Positions 1 through 9,029 of a stretch of 64,000 nucleotides of DNA are shown one piece after another. The translations under genes and the position numbers were made by a program. The DNA comes from Bacteroidota bacterium. Lineage in GTDB: Bacteria > Bacteroidota > Bacteroidia > Chitinophagales > Saprospiraceae. The DNA is taken from NCBI GenBank assembly GCA_030147525.1, contig JASBVF010000016.1, positions 304,417 through 368,416 on the forward strand. Reading direction: 5' to 3'. Below the pieces are notes generated by a model. It was not told where the DNA came from, searched no databases, and saw only the letters and a list, made by a program, of their open reading frames with translations. Positions within the stretch are counted from its first letter, which is position 1. Each line of letters begins with the position of its first letter.

Positions 1-1980
1 GGCGAACTGGCCCTCGTCGTCGTCACCGATTCGCTACAGGCGCAGACGGGGCGCAATCTTGGCGAAGCCAGCATCCCGTTGGCTGCTTCGGGTTTGCTGC
101 CCACGGTGTTGGGCGAGAAGGATATTTTGAAAACCCTGCAACTCATCCCCGGCGTCAGTTCGGGGGCCGACGGGCTGAGCAGCTTCGGCGTACGGGGCGG
201 CTCGCCTGACCAGACATTGGTGCTGCTGGACGAGGCGCCGTTGTACAATCCCACTCACCTGGCCGGATTTTTTTCCGTTTTCAACACGGAAGCGCTCAAG
301 GAAATGCGGTTTTTGAAAGGCGCATTCCCGGCGCAGTACGGCGGGCGGCTGTCCTCCGTGCTGGAAGTTTTTATGAAAGAGGGCAACGCCAACCGCTTCA
401 CCACGAGCGGCGGCATCGGCCTGACGTCGAGCCGCCTGCAACTCGAAGCGCCGCTTTTTGATAAAAAAGGTTCGGTCATGGCCGCCGGGCGGCGCACCTA
501 CCTCGACTGGTTTTTCAAAGGCAAGGACGGCTTCCATTTCTTCGACGGCAATCTGAAAGGCAACGTGCGGTTGGGTGAAAAAGACCGGCTGTTCGTGGCG
601 GGCTATTTTGGCCGGGACGTGCTGCGGGCGGGCGACGATCTCAGCCTCAACTGGGGCAACGCCACCGGTACCCTGCGCTGGAACCGCCTGCTCGACGAGA
701 AAAGTTTTATGAACACTTCGCTGATTTTCAGCGACTACCGCTTCCGGGTGAAGACTGAGAAGACGAACGGCGGGGAAAACAACTCCGGCATCCTTAACGC
801 TCACCTGAAACAAACTTACCGCCGCTACTTCAACCCTCGAAGTACGTTGACCGTGGGCTGGAGCGCCATCCTGCACCGCTTCAAGCCCGGCGAATACCGC
901 AACAATTTTGATGAACTGCTCCGCATTCCCGACCGCAATGCGCTGGAGGCGGCTGTTTTTGCCTCGCACGAGTGGCAACCTGTGCCGTGGCTGGAAATTC
1001 AGACCGGCATTCGCATTTCGAATATGACGCTGCTGGGCACGGGCGAGCCGTTCTTTTTTTACGATGAAACAGGCGCCCAGACCGACTCGGTTTTTTTCAA
1101 AAAAGGCGAACGCATTGTGAACTATGAGGGCATGGAGCCGAGGGCGCTGCTGAAATTTCACGCCGGGCGGACGACCGGTTTTCAGCTGGGCTATGGCCGT
1201 AGCTACCAGTACGTTCAGTTGGCTGGCAATTCCGTGCTCAACAACCCGATCGACGTCTGGCTGCCTGCCAGCCCGAACATTCGCCCGCAGATCGCTGATC
1301 AACTGGACGCCGGGTTTTTTCAGCAATTATTTGAAAACCGGTGGGATCTGTCGGTGGAGGCGTTTTATAAAATTTTACAAAACCAGATCGAGCACCGTTT
1401 CCCCGAAGTACTGCTGCCCTCGGTGGACATCGAGTCGAAGCTGGCCTTCGGCACGGGGCGGGGCTACGGCGTGGAGGTGATGCTGCGCAAAAACAAGGGC
1501 CGCCTGCAGGGCTGGCTCGGCTACGCCTGGGCGAAGCACCGGCGGCAGTTCGACCAACTAAACGATGGCCGGGAATTTCCCGCCCGCTTCGATTTCACCC
1601 ACTCGATTTCTGCCGTGGGGGCTTACGAGTTGGGTAAAAAATGGACGTTCGCCGCCGTCTGGACCTATCGAACCGGCAATCCGGTGACGGTGCCGGTTGG
1701 GAAATACCAGTTTGACAATCAGGAAGTTGTGCTGTTCGGGCCGATCAACGGTTACCGCTTCCCGGCTTACCACCGGCTGGATTTTTCTTTTACTTCGCAA
1801 GTGCAACGGGGCAAGTACTGGGAGTCGAACTGGGTGCTGGGGCTGTACAACGTTTACGCCCGGCGCAACCCGGTTTTTGCGCAAATCGAGCAGGATTTTG
1901 ACCGCCCGGAGCGGGTGAAGATCAACCTGATTGCGCCGCTGCTGGTCATCCCGGCGATCAGTTGGGAGTTTAAATTTTGA
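1..1980 (+). CDS. TonB-dependent outer-membrane receptor (5' end outside window)
   Basis: The reading frame is open from the first base, so the N-terminus (signal peptide, probable carboxypeptidase-like domain and start of the plug) lies to the left of the window; 659 residues are visible. The first ~100 show a plug domain: ILKTLQLIPGVSSG, then FGVRGGSPDQTLVLLDEAP and a YGGRLSSVLEV segment, all typical of TonB receptors of Bacteroidota. The rest is a long run of alternating beta strands with aromatic ends, finishing in WEFKF, an outer-membrane barrel C-terminus. The stop is 5 bases before the start of a DUF4249 lipoprotein gene, the usual partner of this receptor class; the pair probably imports an unknown ligand across the outer membrane. 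No SusD gene is present, so this is not a standard polysaccharide locus. Confidence 0.9.
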   Translation, partial: GELALVVVTDSLQAQTGRNLGEASIPLAASGLLPTVLGEKDILKTLQLIPGVSSGADGLSSFGVRGGSPDQTLVLLDEAPLYNPTHLAGFFSVFNTEALKEMRFLKGAFPAQYGGRLSSVLEVFMKEGNANRFTTSGGIGLTSSRLQLEAPLFDKKGSVMAAGRRTYLDWFFKGKDGFHFFDGNLKGNVRLGEKDRLFVAGYFGRDVLRAGDDLSLNWGNATGTLRWNRLLDEKSFMNTSLIFSDYRFRVKTEKTNGGENNSGILNAHLKQTYRRYFNPRSTLTVGWSAILHRFKPGEYRNNFDELLRIPDRNALEAAVFASHEWQPVPWLEIQTGIRISNMTLLGTGEPFFFYDETGAQTDSVFFKKGERIVNYEGMEPRALLKFHAGRTTGFQLGYGRSYQYVQLAGNSVLNNPIDVWLPASPNIRPQIADQLDAGFFQQLFENRWDLSVEAFYKILQNQIEHRFPEVLLPSVDIESKLAFGTGRGYGVEVMLRKNKGRLQGWLGYAWAKHRRQFDQLNDGREFPARFDFTHSISAVGAYELGKKWTFAAVWTYRTGNPVTVPVGKYQFDNQEVVLFGPINGYRFPAYHRLDFSFTSQVQRGKYWESNWVLGLYNVYARRNPVFAQIEQDFDRPERVKINLIAPLLVIPAISWEFKF

Positions 1981-1985
1981 TAAAA

Positions 1986-2762
1986 ATGCATTTTAAAAAA
2001 CTGATATTCAGCGGTTTGGCTGCTTCGCTTTTTTTCGCTGCCTGCAAAAAAATAGCAATCGAAGGCCAGGAACTCGAAGTTTATCCCATCGTCGTCGAGG
2101 CGGTAATGGGCAACCTGGCGCCGGTGGAAGTGACGCTCAGCCGGGCCGTGCCGTTCAGCCAGGGAGATTCGATCGCTCCCGTTTTTGAAAATGCAACGGC
2201 GGTCGTCGTGGATGGAAATGGAAATTCTGAAGCGCTTTACCAGTGGGAATCGGGCCGTTTTTCCGGTGAAATGACCACCCAACCCGGCCAAACCTACATG
2301 CTCCGCATTCAAACGGAGGAAGGCAATTTCGAGGCGATGGCCGCTGCCCCGTCCGGCCTGCTCGCCATCGACACCGTGACGTTCGAACGCCACAACGACA
2401 CGACGGTGACGTTGCGTTGCCACCTCGTGTTGCCACCCAGCCGCCCGGTGTACGCCCGTGTGAAAGTTTTCATCGATGGCTTCCTTTGGGAGAATTTTTT
2501 TATCGAAAAAACGCTGGAGCAGCAGGCCGGTTTTACCCAGGAAATTGAGTTAAACTACATCCTCCCCGGCGCTGAGGCGACCGTGGAGGTGGTCACGATG
2601 ACGAAGCCCGCCTTCGAATTTTACCGGGCCATCGGGGTGAATACACTGGGCAATAATTTCAATCCTTCCAACGCCAAAAATCCGCCCACCAACCTGAAGG
2701 GTGGAGCGATCGGTTTTTTCAGTGCATCGCTGGCGGATACTACTTCTTTGATTATCTGGTAG
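1986..2762 (+). CDS. DUF4249 family lipoprotein, partner of the TonB receptor
   Basis: 258 residues. I chose the ATG five bases after the receptor stop over an overlapping TTG nine bases upstream because it gives a compact lipoprotein signal peptide with lipobox FFAAC (Cys20). The mature part follows the DUF4249 pattern: an early VEAVMGN segment, alternating strands, then the conserved NLKGGAIGFFSAS near the C-terminus. DUF4249 proteins are encoded right after TonB receptors in many Bacteroidota and are thought to be surface-exposed accessory lipoproteins; the exact function is not known. The near-overlap with the upstream gene implies one transcript and probable translational coupling. Confidence 0.85.
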   Translation: MHFKKLIFSGLAASLFFAACKKIAIEGQELEVYPIVVEAVMGNLAPVEVTLSRAVPFSQGDSIAPVFENATAVVVDGNGNSEALYQWESGRFSGEMTTQPGQTYMLRIQTEEGNFEAMAAAPSGLLAIDTVTFERHNDTTVTLRCHLVLPPSRPVYARVKVFIDGFLWENFFIEKTLEQQAGFTQEIELNYILPGAEATVEVVTMTKPAFEFYRAIGVNTLGNNFNPSNAKNPPTNLKGGAIGFFSASLADTTSLIIW

Positions 2763-2929
2763 TTATCCATTTTTTGGATTTTATTTCAAAAAAAAATCTC
2801 ACCGCTTTGGGGGTGCCTGCCGCCCTGCCTGTATTACTTACCAAAGACAGGATGCAAGACGCATCGCAATTAAAACGGTAAACCTCTACCCAAACTTCCT
2901 GATAATTTTTCATCAACATCTGAGACACA

Positions 2930-2955
2930 GGACCGGCCCGTGCTGTGACCGGTCC
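2930..2955 (+). terminator. GC-rich hairpin after the receptor operon
   Basis: GGACCGG (2930-2936) pairs with CCGGTCC (2949-2955) around a 12-base loop and is followed by GTGTTTTC. It ends 27 bases before the next start codon, so it may end the receptor operon transcript or be a leader hairpin of the next gene. The T run is short. Confidence 0.4.
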
Positions 2956-2982
2956 GTGTTTTCATCAAAACAATCTACAGTT

Positions 2983-3639
2983 ATGAAAACTAAAATTTTT
3001 TTGATCGCCATCATGCTTGGCAGTATGTTCAGCCATGCCACTGCCCAGGAAAAACACGAACCTTCGCTTGTTTTCAAAGTAAATCCGCTGGTGCTTTTCG
3101 GTAAAAAACAATTTTATGTCGAAATGCCGGTGAACCGCTACAGTTCGGTTGAATTGAGCGTCGCATCGTTCGGTAGCTGGGCAAGTTTAGACTTGAATTA
3201 CGACAATGTTTTTTCCGAAGAAAAAGACCTGACGAACTGGCTGTTCATTCCGTCTTACCGGTTTTACATCAATGGGAAAGCGCCCCACGGCGCCTATTTC
3301 GGACTGTATGGGCGCACTAAACTCAGCTCCGGCCCGGTCAAAGTTGCAGTTGATAAGCCTGGCTTCGAAGGGGATTACGACCACTACCGCACGGTGGCCG
3401 AACTGGGCGGCGGCTTCGTCTTCGGTAAGCAGTGGGTGACCCGTGCAAATGCGGTTTTTGACCTCTTCGTTGGTTCCGGCACCAGCTACCGCTGGGTGGA
3501 CAACGACTATGACGACCCCACAATGACGGATAAAATTTACGAACAGGACGTACTCGGCGGAAGGGAGAGCCTCGACCGCTGGCTGCACCAGCTTCGGGTC
3601 GGGTTCACAGTTGGTTTCCAACTGGGCGGCGACCGCTAA
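2983..3639 (+). CDS. secreted outer-membrane-type protein, DUF3575-like
   Basis: 218 residues from the ATG at 2983, chosen because a clear signal peptide begins there (MKTKIFLIAIMLGSMFSHATAQ, cleavage after AQ). An in-frame GTG upstream would add nine residues without a signal. The mature protein has NPLVLFGKKQFYVEMPVNR, FIPSYRFYIN and GAYFGLYGR, alternating strands as in small 8-strand outer-membrane barrels and DUF3575-type proteins. No catalytic motif is visible. It is followed 113 bases later by another small barrel-type gene in the same direction. Confidence 0.6.
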   Translation: MKTKIFLIAIMLGSMFSHATAQEKHEPSLVFKVNPLVLFGKKQFYVEMPVNRYSSVELSVASFGSWASLDLNYDNVFSEEKDLTNWLFIPSYRFYINGKAPHGAYFGLYGRTKLSSGPVKVAVDKPGFEGDYDHYRTVAELGGGFVFGKQWVTRANAVFDLFVGSGTSYRWVDNDYDDPTMTDKIYEQDVLGGRESLDRWLHQLRVGFTVGFQLGGDR

Positions 3640-3752
3640 AGCAATTTTCAAACACCTTTTTTCAATAATTTTTAGTGAAAACAATCTGCGTTTGGATGCC
3701 CGGGCTGGGAAGTTCAGTCCGGGTCGTCCAGGCACCCAATTTCAAAACGATC

Positions 3753-4337
3753 ATGAAAAATTTAATTCTCTTTACCCTGACCCTCATTTTATCAAATGGC
3801 CTCCACGCTCAACAGTACAGCCAGCCAAAACGGATTTTCAAGAAAAACCAAATGGACGTTCAGGCCGGCGTAGGACTGCTACCAATGGCCCGCATCCTAG
3901 ACGGCGCCACCATGAAAATGTTGCCCGTCAGCATCGAAGTTAACCGGATGCTGGGCGATCGCTTCAGCCTTGGCCTTTCCCACGGGCGGTCCGTCGCCGA
4001 GAGCCGCCCCATCATCATTTCCGACGGCGTCAGCCAACGGGTGACCAACCACACCAACCAGACGGCTCTGAAGGCTGCCTTCCATCTTACCCGCCTCGAC
4101 AATGCGGACTTTTACGGCGGTTTCATGCTGACTGTGAACGACTCGAAATTTTCCGTGGATAAGGGCGACATGGATTTTTTGAAAACGCACCACGGCATCG
4201 TTTCACGGAAAACAAAACTGACTTACACGGGCTTCGTCGGCAGCAGGTATGCGATTTCTTCGAAATGGAATTTGTTTGGCGAGCTTGGTTTCGGCGAGTC
4301 GGTGCTGACGGTGGGAGTGGGGTACCGGATCAGGTAG
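3753..4337 (+). CDS. secreted beta-barrel-type protein, unknown function
   Basis: 194 residues. The ATG at 3753 gives an N-terminal signal peptide (MKNLILFTLTLILSNGLHAQ); the longer frame from GTG 3675 has no signal. The mature part has glycine-rich alternating strands (VNRMLGDRFSLGLSHGRS, FYGGFMLTVNDS, YTGFVGSRYAISSKWNLFGE) and ends in VGVGYRIR, as expected for a small outer-membrane barrel. I do not recognise a named family. It may be co-expressed with the barrel gene upstream; a strong hairpin closes it. Confidence 0.55.
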   Translation: MKNLILFTLTLILSNGLHAQQYSQPKRIFKKNQMDVQAGVGLLPMARILDGATMKMLPVSIEVNRMLGDRFSLGLSHGRSVAESRPIIISDGVSQRVTNHTNQTALKAAFHLTRLDNADFYGGFMLTVNDSKFSVDKGDMDFLKTHHGIVSRKTKLTYTGFVGSRYAISSKWNLFGELGFGESVLTVGVGYRIR

Positions 4338-4358
4338 ATCGTGGCAGCTAAAATCAAA

Positions 4359-4429
4359 AATCAACAATCATGTAATCTGTAATCTTAAACCGATTTGATT
4401 TAAGATTGCAGATTACATGATTGTTGATT
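4359..4429. terminator. 31-bp-stem hairpin between convergent genes
   Basis: Bases 4359-4389 and 4399-4429 are reverse complements with one mismatch, around a 9-base loop. The stem is AT-rich and ends only six bases before the stop of the minus-strand E1 gene, so it can serve both converging transcripts. Neither side has a long T run. Confidence 0.65.
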
Positions 4430-4435
4430 GTTGAT

Positions 4436-6508
4436 TTAAAACTTCAGCACTCCCTCGATAGCCGCCTCCACCTTCTCAATCGACGGGATCATCGTCTTCT
4501 CAAGCGTCTCGTTCAGCGGAATGGCGGGCATATTTTCCGAGCCGATCGTGCGCACCGGCGCATCGAGCCACTGGAAGCAATTTTCCTGGATGCGGGCGGC
4601 GAGGCTCTGGGCGAACGTATTATTTACCGGTTCCTCGGTGACCACGAGGCAGCGGCCGTGGCGTTTCGTCGCTTCGTACATGGCTTCTTCGTCAAGCGGG
4701 TAAAGGGTGCGCAGGTCGAGCACTTCCACCCGGCCGTCAAACTTTTTCGCAGCATTCAGCGCCCAGTGGACGCCCATGCCGTAGGTCACGACGACCATCG
4801 ATTCGCCTTTTTTCACCCGCTCATCATCGGCCTGTACCACTCTGCGGGCAATGCCGAACGGCAGCACGTAATCCTCGGAGGGCATCACGCAGCGAGCCGT
4901 TTCCGTGCCCCTGACTTTTGACCAGTACAAACCTTTGTGTTCCAAAATGACAACCGGATTGGGGTCGAGGTAGGCGGCTTTGATCAAACCCTTCAGGTCG
5001 GCTCCGTTGCTGGGGTAGGCGATTTTGATGCCCCGGATGTTGGTCAGCACCGACTCAACGCTGCTGGAATGGTAAGGCCCGCCGCTACCGTATGCCCCGA
5101 TGGGTACCCGCAGGATCATGCTCACGGGCCACTTGCCGTTGGAGAGGTAACAAGAGCGGCTGACTTCTGTGAAAAGCTGGTTCAGGCCCGGCCAGATGTA
5201 GTCAGCGAACTGCACCTCGACGATGGGTTTCAGCCCAACGGCGCTCATGCCCACCGTGCTGCCGACGATGAATGCCTCCTGGATGGGCGTGTTGAACACC
5301 CGGTCGTCGCCGAATTTTTGCGCCAGCGTGGCTGCTTCCCGGAACACGCCGCCGAGCCGCCCGCCGACATCCTGCCCGTAGAGCAGGCACTCGGGGTGCT
5401 TGCGCATCAGTTCCTCGACGGCGAAGAGGGCGCAGTCCACCATCACTTTCACCTCGCCGCCTTTGGGTTCCCGTTCGCCCGATTCTTCGGTGACGGGCGT
5501 GGGGGCGAAGTCGTGGGTGAAGAGGTCCTCCGGGCGTGGGTCTTCGGCTTTTTTTGCTTTCGCAAAATCTTCCTCCACCTTCTGGCGGGCTTCTTTTTCT
5601 ATTTTTTTCAAAACACTTTCCGAAAACCCCTCTTCCAGGAGTTGATTTCTGAAAATGGGATACGGGTCACGGGCAGCATGCTCGTCGAGGTCGTCCCGGT
5701 ACCACTCCTTCCGCACGCCGGAAGTGTGGTGGTTGAGCAGCGGCACACTCGCATGAACGAGGAACGGCCTGCGCTCCCGGCGGATGTTTTCAAGTACCTC
5801 CTGCAAAACGGTGTAGCATTCAAAGAAATCATTCCCCTCGATGCGCCGGACTTCAATGCCGTGAAAGCCCTTGGCGTATTCAGCGGCGTCCTGCGCACGA
5901 GTTTCTTCGGCGTTGGCGGAGATGTCCCAGCCGTTGTCCTGCACGAAGTAGAGGATGGGGAACTGCCTGAGCGCCGCCATTTGCAGGGCTTCGGCGACCT
6001 CGCCTTCCGTGACAGAGGCGTCGCCGAGGGAGCAGACAACCACAGGCCCACCTGAATTTCCTGATTTTTTAATTTCCAATTTCTCCTGATACTGCACCCC
6101 CATCGCCACGCCCGTCGTCGGGATGGCCTGCATGCCGGTGGCCGAGGACTGATGCGGGATTTTCGGCTTGTCCGGGTCGTTGAGGCTGGGGTGGGAGTAG
6201 TAGCTGCGGCCTCCGGAGAACGGGTCGTCCCGTTTTGCCATGAGCTGGAGCATCAGGTCGTAAGGTTCCATGCCAATGGCGAGCAGCAGCGAGTCGTCAC
6301 GGTAGTAAGCCGAGAGCCAATCCTGCGGGGTGAGTTGCAGACCGAGGGCGATCTGCACGGCCTCGTGGCCCCGTGAAGTGGCGTGGACGTACTTGGAGAC
6401 GAATTTGAAATTTTCCTCGTACACTTCCGTCATGCTCTTGGCGGTGGCCATGAGGCGGAAGGCTTCTTTCAGTATTTTTTTATCGATGGTTGATTTGGTT
6501 TCGAACAT
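4436..6508 (-). CDS. 2-oxoacid dehydrogenase E1, alpha and beta subunits fused
   Basis: 690 residues from the ATG at 6508. The N-terminal half is an E1 alpha subunit: thiamine-diphosphate motif GDASVTEGEVAEALQMAA with the closing DNGW about 30 residues later. The C-terminal half (from about residue 350) is a transketolase-type E1 beta subunit: LYGQDVGGRLGGVF, NTPIQEAFIVG, VEVQFADYIWPGLNQ and AYGSGGPYHSSS. The enzyme decarboxylates a 2-oxoacid and transfers the acyl group to the lipoyl arm of E2. Branched-chain 2-oxoacids are the likely substrates, since fused E1 proteins of Bacteroidota are usually annotated so, but pyruvate cannot be excluded. No E2 or E3 gene is nearby. It lies 22 bases after an enoyl-CoA hydratase gene on the same strand, which fits valine/leucine/isoleucine breakdown. 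Confidence 0.88.
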   Translation of the reverse strand: MFETKSTIDKKILKEAFRLMATAKSMTEVYEENFKFVSKYVHATSRGHEAVQIALGLQLTPQDWLSAYYRDDSLLLAIGMEPYDLMLQLMAKRDDPFSGGRSYYSHPSLNDPDKPKIPHQSSATGMQAIPTTGVAMGVQYQEKLEIKKSGNSGGPVVVCSLGDASVTEGEVAEALQMAALRQFPILYFVQDNGWDISANAEETRAQDAAEYAKGFHGIEVRRIEGNDFFECYTVLQEVLENIRRERRPFLVHASVPLLNHHTSGVRKEWYRDDLDEHAARDPYPIFRNQLLEEGFSESVLKKIEKEARQKVEEDFAKAKKAEDPRPEDLFTHDFAPTPVTEESGEREPKGGEVKVMVDCALFAVEELMRKHPECLLYGQDVGGRLGGVFREAATLAQKFGDDRVFNTPIQEAFIVGSTVGMSAVGLKPIVEVQFADYIWPGLNQLFTEVSRSCYLSNGKWPVSMILRVPIGAYGSGGPYHSSSVESVLTNIRGIKIAYPSNGADLKGLIKAAYLDPNPVVILEHKGLYWSKVRGTETARCVMPSEDYVLPFGIARRVVQADDERVKKGESMVVVTYGMGVHWALNAAKKFDGRVEVLDLRTLYPLDEEAMYEATKRHGRCLVVTEEPVNNTFAQSLAARIQENCFQWLDAPVRTIGSENMPAIPLNETLEKTMIPSIEKVEAAIEGVLKF

Positions 6509-6530
6509 GGTTTGGTTAGGTTTTGATGTT

Positions 6531-7301
6531 TCAGTCCTTATTTTTAAACGCCTGAATCGCATTCTTCGTAAAATCAGACAGCACCAGTTGGCCGCTCATG
6601 GCCGCCCGCTCGTCGAGCAGCGAGTCCCAGTTTTCGGTGCCCTGCCAGAAAATTTGCTTCAAGTGTCGCATGGCCTGCGGGTTGGATTTCACCAGGATCT
6701 GGGTGAAATGCTCGATGTAGGCATCCACCTGCTCCACCGTTTCGAAGACCTCGTTGAACAGGCCTTTCGACTTGGCCCAATCGGCGGTCTGCCATTCGGT
6801 GGCGTTGATGGCCATTTGGCTGAAAGCCGAAAGCCCCATCTTCCGCTCACAGGCCGGGCCGACGACGAAGGGGCCGATGCCCACCGCCAGTTCGCTCAGC
6901 CGCACAGAGGCCCACTTGCTGGCAATGCAGTAATCTGTGGCTGCCGCCAATCCGACGCCGCCGCCGACTGTTTTGCCCTGCACCCGTCCGATGATGAGTT
7001 TTGGGCACTTGCGCATGGCGTTGATCACATTGGCGAAGCCGAGAAAAAACTTTTTACCGGTTTCAAAATCGCTGATTGCGGCCAGTTCGTCGAAGCTGGC
7101 CCCGGCGCAGAAAGTACGATCCCCGCCGCTGCGCAGCACGATAACGTGAGCGTCGCCGCTTTCGCCGGCGGTGTGAATGGCATTAGCCAGTTCGGCCAAC
7201 AGCCTTCCGGGCAAAGAGTTTTGGGCAGGGTGGGAAAATTCGATGGTAGCGACCCCGTTTTTAAAAGAAAGCGAGACGGAGCCAAGTTGTGTTTTATCCA
7301 T
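6531..7301 (-). CDS. enoyl-CoA hydratase/isomerase family protein
   Basis: 256 residues, full length for the crotonase family. CoA-binding and oxyanion-hole elements are visible: FCAGASFDELAA (about residue 65) and VQGKTVGGGVGLAAATDYCIAS (about 107). The usual catalytic Glu pair is not both clear: the second segment reads LSELAVGIGP, with one Glu. The family hydrates or isomerises enoyl-CoA esters. Position just upstream of the fused E1 gene suggests acyl-CoA breakdown downstream of branched-chain oxoacids, possibly a methylglutaconyl-CoA hydratase role, but the sequence alone does not fix the substrate. Confidence 0.8.
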   Translation of the reverse strand: MDKTQLGSVSLSFKNGVATIEFSHPAQNSLPGRLLAELANAIHTAGESGDAHVIVLRSGGDRTFCAGASFDELAAISDFETGKKFFLGFANVINAMRKCPKLIIGRVQGKTVGGGVGLAAATDYCIASKWASVRLSELAVGIGPFVVGPACERKMGLSAFSQMAINATEWQTADWAKSKGLFNEVFETVEQVDAYIEHFTQILVKSNPQAMRHLKQIFWQGTENWDSLLDERAAMSGQLVLSDFTKNAIQAFKNKD

Positions 7302-7327
7302 GATGGTTAGGAAAATTTTTTGGACGG

Positions 7328-7335
7328 CAAAGTTA
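7328..7335 (-). promoter_or_regulatory. -7 box for enoyl-CoA hydratase operon
   Basis: The minus strand reads TAACTTTG, an exact TAnnTTTG, 26 bases before the start codon. No TTTG is found at the -33 spacing. Confidence 0.45.
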
Positions 7336-7370
7336 AGGCAAAGTGGGGGAGAACGGAGGGATTTGGAGAG

Positions 7371-8885
7371 TCATTCTCCTTGCGTTTCTGGTTTTTTACT
7401 TGCTAAAACCTTTGCCAAAAAGCACTGGTCATATGTTGCGAGGCTCTGCAGTTCCCATCTCTCGAAGAGGTATTGGATAATATTTTTATCACAAACCATG
7501 ATTGTATCGCCAATAGTCACTTGCTTGGGGTTGATGCTGACTTTGATGTCGTAATCGTATTTTCGATTAAAAAGTCCTGCATAGAATAAAGCCTGGCCAT
7601 CAAATCCCGGATGTACGAGCGTGAACTTTATTACTGGCTCCCTTTGGTTTTTTATTGTACGGAAGAGGTAACCATATTTCAGGTTCGATTGAGTTAGCCG
7701 GGGTTCAAAGGTTTTTTCGAGGATTTTAAAATAAGGCTCAAGCACAACAGGCTTAACGAAATATAAAAAGCCAAAGAATATGATGAGCGGCAGATACATT
7801 TTTTCACGGGCAAGTGCCCATCCGGATTTTATAACATGATACATGCCGATTCCGGCAAGTAAGGCCATCGGAGGGTAGGCCGTAATGTCGTAGTGTACGG
7901 TTTTGGTTTGTGAAAATGCAACGATGAGCAACAGGCTCACTGCGCAGAGGAACATCAACAGGATGATGTCGTGGAATGGCTTGTATTTTTTTACAAAAAG
8001 CATAGTCAGCGGAACTGGCAGCATGAAGAGCCAGGGGATGAAGCGGCTTTCCCACATTTTTAAGAAATAGTAATTCCAGGGGGCGTCGTGGTTTTCGATG
8101 ACGGTGGAGTAGCGGTCAATCATTTCATAAAAAAATGCCCGCTCGATGAAGCCTGGCTGTTGTTGTTCAATGACGGCAAGCCAGCTACCCACGGCCACGA
8201 CTAAAATCAGTGCAGCGAGCCAGGTTGACCCTCGTTTCAGGATGTTTAAAAACTCCTTTTTGTAAAGCGCATAAATCACAAAGGCCGGCAAAAAAAACAG
8301 GCCGAAGACATACTTCGTGAGCGCTGAAGCGATGAAAGTAAGGGTGAGTAATGCCAGCCACCTGTGGCGCTCACGGTTTGTGCGGGCTTCGATGTACTGA
8401 TAAAAAAGGAATGCACCGGCCAGCATGTAAAATGCCATGGCAGCATCCTGGTCACCGGTTCGGGCGGCATGGGCTTTGACAAAACCGGCGGAAGTGGCCA
8501 GTACAAATCCGGCGCAGTAGCCGATTTTGATGTCGCCGAGGTGTGTTTTTGAAAAGTAGAGAAAAAGCAGAATGATGCCCAACACGCAGAGCGCAATGGG
8601 CAGGCGCAGACCGAATTCGCTGATGCCAAAAATTTTCATGGAAAGTGCTTGCAGCCAGGTGGTGAAAGGCGGCTTGGTGTTCCGGTGGAGTGGCCCGTTT
8701 TCCACCCAGTAGCTGTAATTCGGCAGGTATTTACCCTCCTCGGCCATGTAGCCGGCCCGCATGGCAAAGAGGGATTCATCCCAATTGTGGATGGGTTCCC
8801 AATTCAAATGGTGGAAAAGGGGGAAGTAGATTGTGATGGCGAAAAGCGCAAAAATCAGGTATCGTTGCCAGGGTGAATTTTTCAT
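7371..8885 (-). CDS. GT-C glycosyltransferase, ArnT/dolichyl-P-mannose type membrane protein
   Basis: 504 residues with roughly 11-12 hydrophobic segments. The first periplasmic loop carries NWDESLFAMRAGYMAEEG (from about residue 34), the acidic D-E site of GT39/GT83 transferases (ArnT-like), followed by KPPFTTWLQALSMKIFG as in that family. These enzymes move a sugar from a polyprenyl-phosphate donor to a lipid, glycan or protein on the outer face of the inner membrane. The soluble C-terminal ~100 residues are less conserved. The acceptor is unknown. It is divergent from an SGNH-like acyl-modification protein, so a shared role in surface glycan decoration is possible. Confidence 0.8.
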   Translation of the reverse strand: MKNSPWQRYLIFALFAITIYFPLFHHLNWEPIHNWDESLFAMRAGYMAEEGKYLPNYSYWVENGPLHRNTKPPFTTWLQALSMKIFGISEFGLRLPIALCVLGIILLFLYFSKTHLGDIKIGYCAGFVLATSAGFVKAHAARTGDQDAAMAFYMLAGAFLFYQYIEARTNRERHRWLALLTLTFIASALTKYVFGLFFLPAFVIYALYKKEFLNILKRGSTWLAALILVVAVGSWLAVIEQQQPGFIERAFFYEMIDRYSTVIENHDAPWNYYFLKMWESRFIPWLFMLPVPLTMLFVKKYKPFHDIILLMFLCAVSLLLIVAFSQTKTVHYDITAYPPMALLAGIGMYHVIKSGWALAREKMYLPLIIFFGFLYFVKPVVLEPYFKILEKTFEPRLTQSNLKYGYLFRTIKNQREPVIKFTLVHPGFDGQALFYAGLFNRKYDYDIKVSINPKQVTIGDTIMVCDKNIIQYLFERWELQSLATYDQCFLAKVLASKKPETQGE

Positions 8886-8896
8886 CGGTAAGGTGG

Positions 8897-8904
8897 CAAA
8901 GGTA
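8897..8904 (-). promoter_or_regulatory. -7 box for GT-C gene
   Basis: The minus strand reads TACCTTTG, an exact TAnnTTTG, 11 bases before the ATG; the leader would be almost absent. Confidence 0.4.
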
Positions 8905-9005
8905 ACTGTTTGAGTGAAAAAAACGGCCCTAATTTGAAGGCTTAGGATTTGACTTGCTGACTTCCGGCAGGGTGGTTACTTCGGTAATACTTTAGCAGAG
9001 AAAGT

Positions 9006-9013
9006 TAACTTTG
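9006..9013 (+). promoter_or_regulatory. -7 box for SGNH-like gene
   Basis: TAACTTTG is an exact TAnnTTTG 16 bases before ATG 9030. TTCG at 8980-8983 could serve as a weak -33 element with a 22-base spacer. Confidence 0.4.
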
Positions 9014-9029
9014 CAGAAAAACAGAATAT

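Noticed and set aside
34..1326. 430-residue open frame antisense to the TonB receptor
   Set aside because: It lies wholly inside the receptor gene on the other strand, with no signal peptide, domain or start context. GC-rich codon bias on one strand opens such frames.
4937..6055. 372-residue plus-strand frame in the fused E1 gene
   Set aside because: Antisense shadow; no recognisable features.
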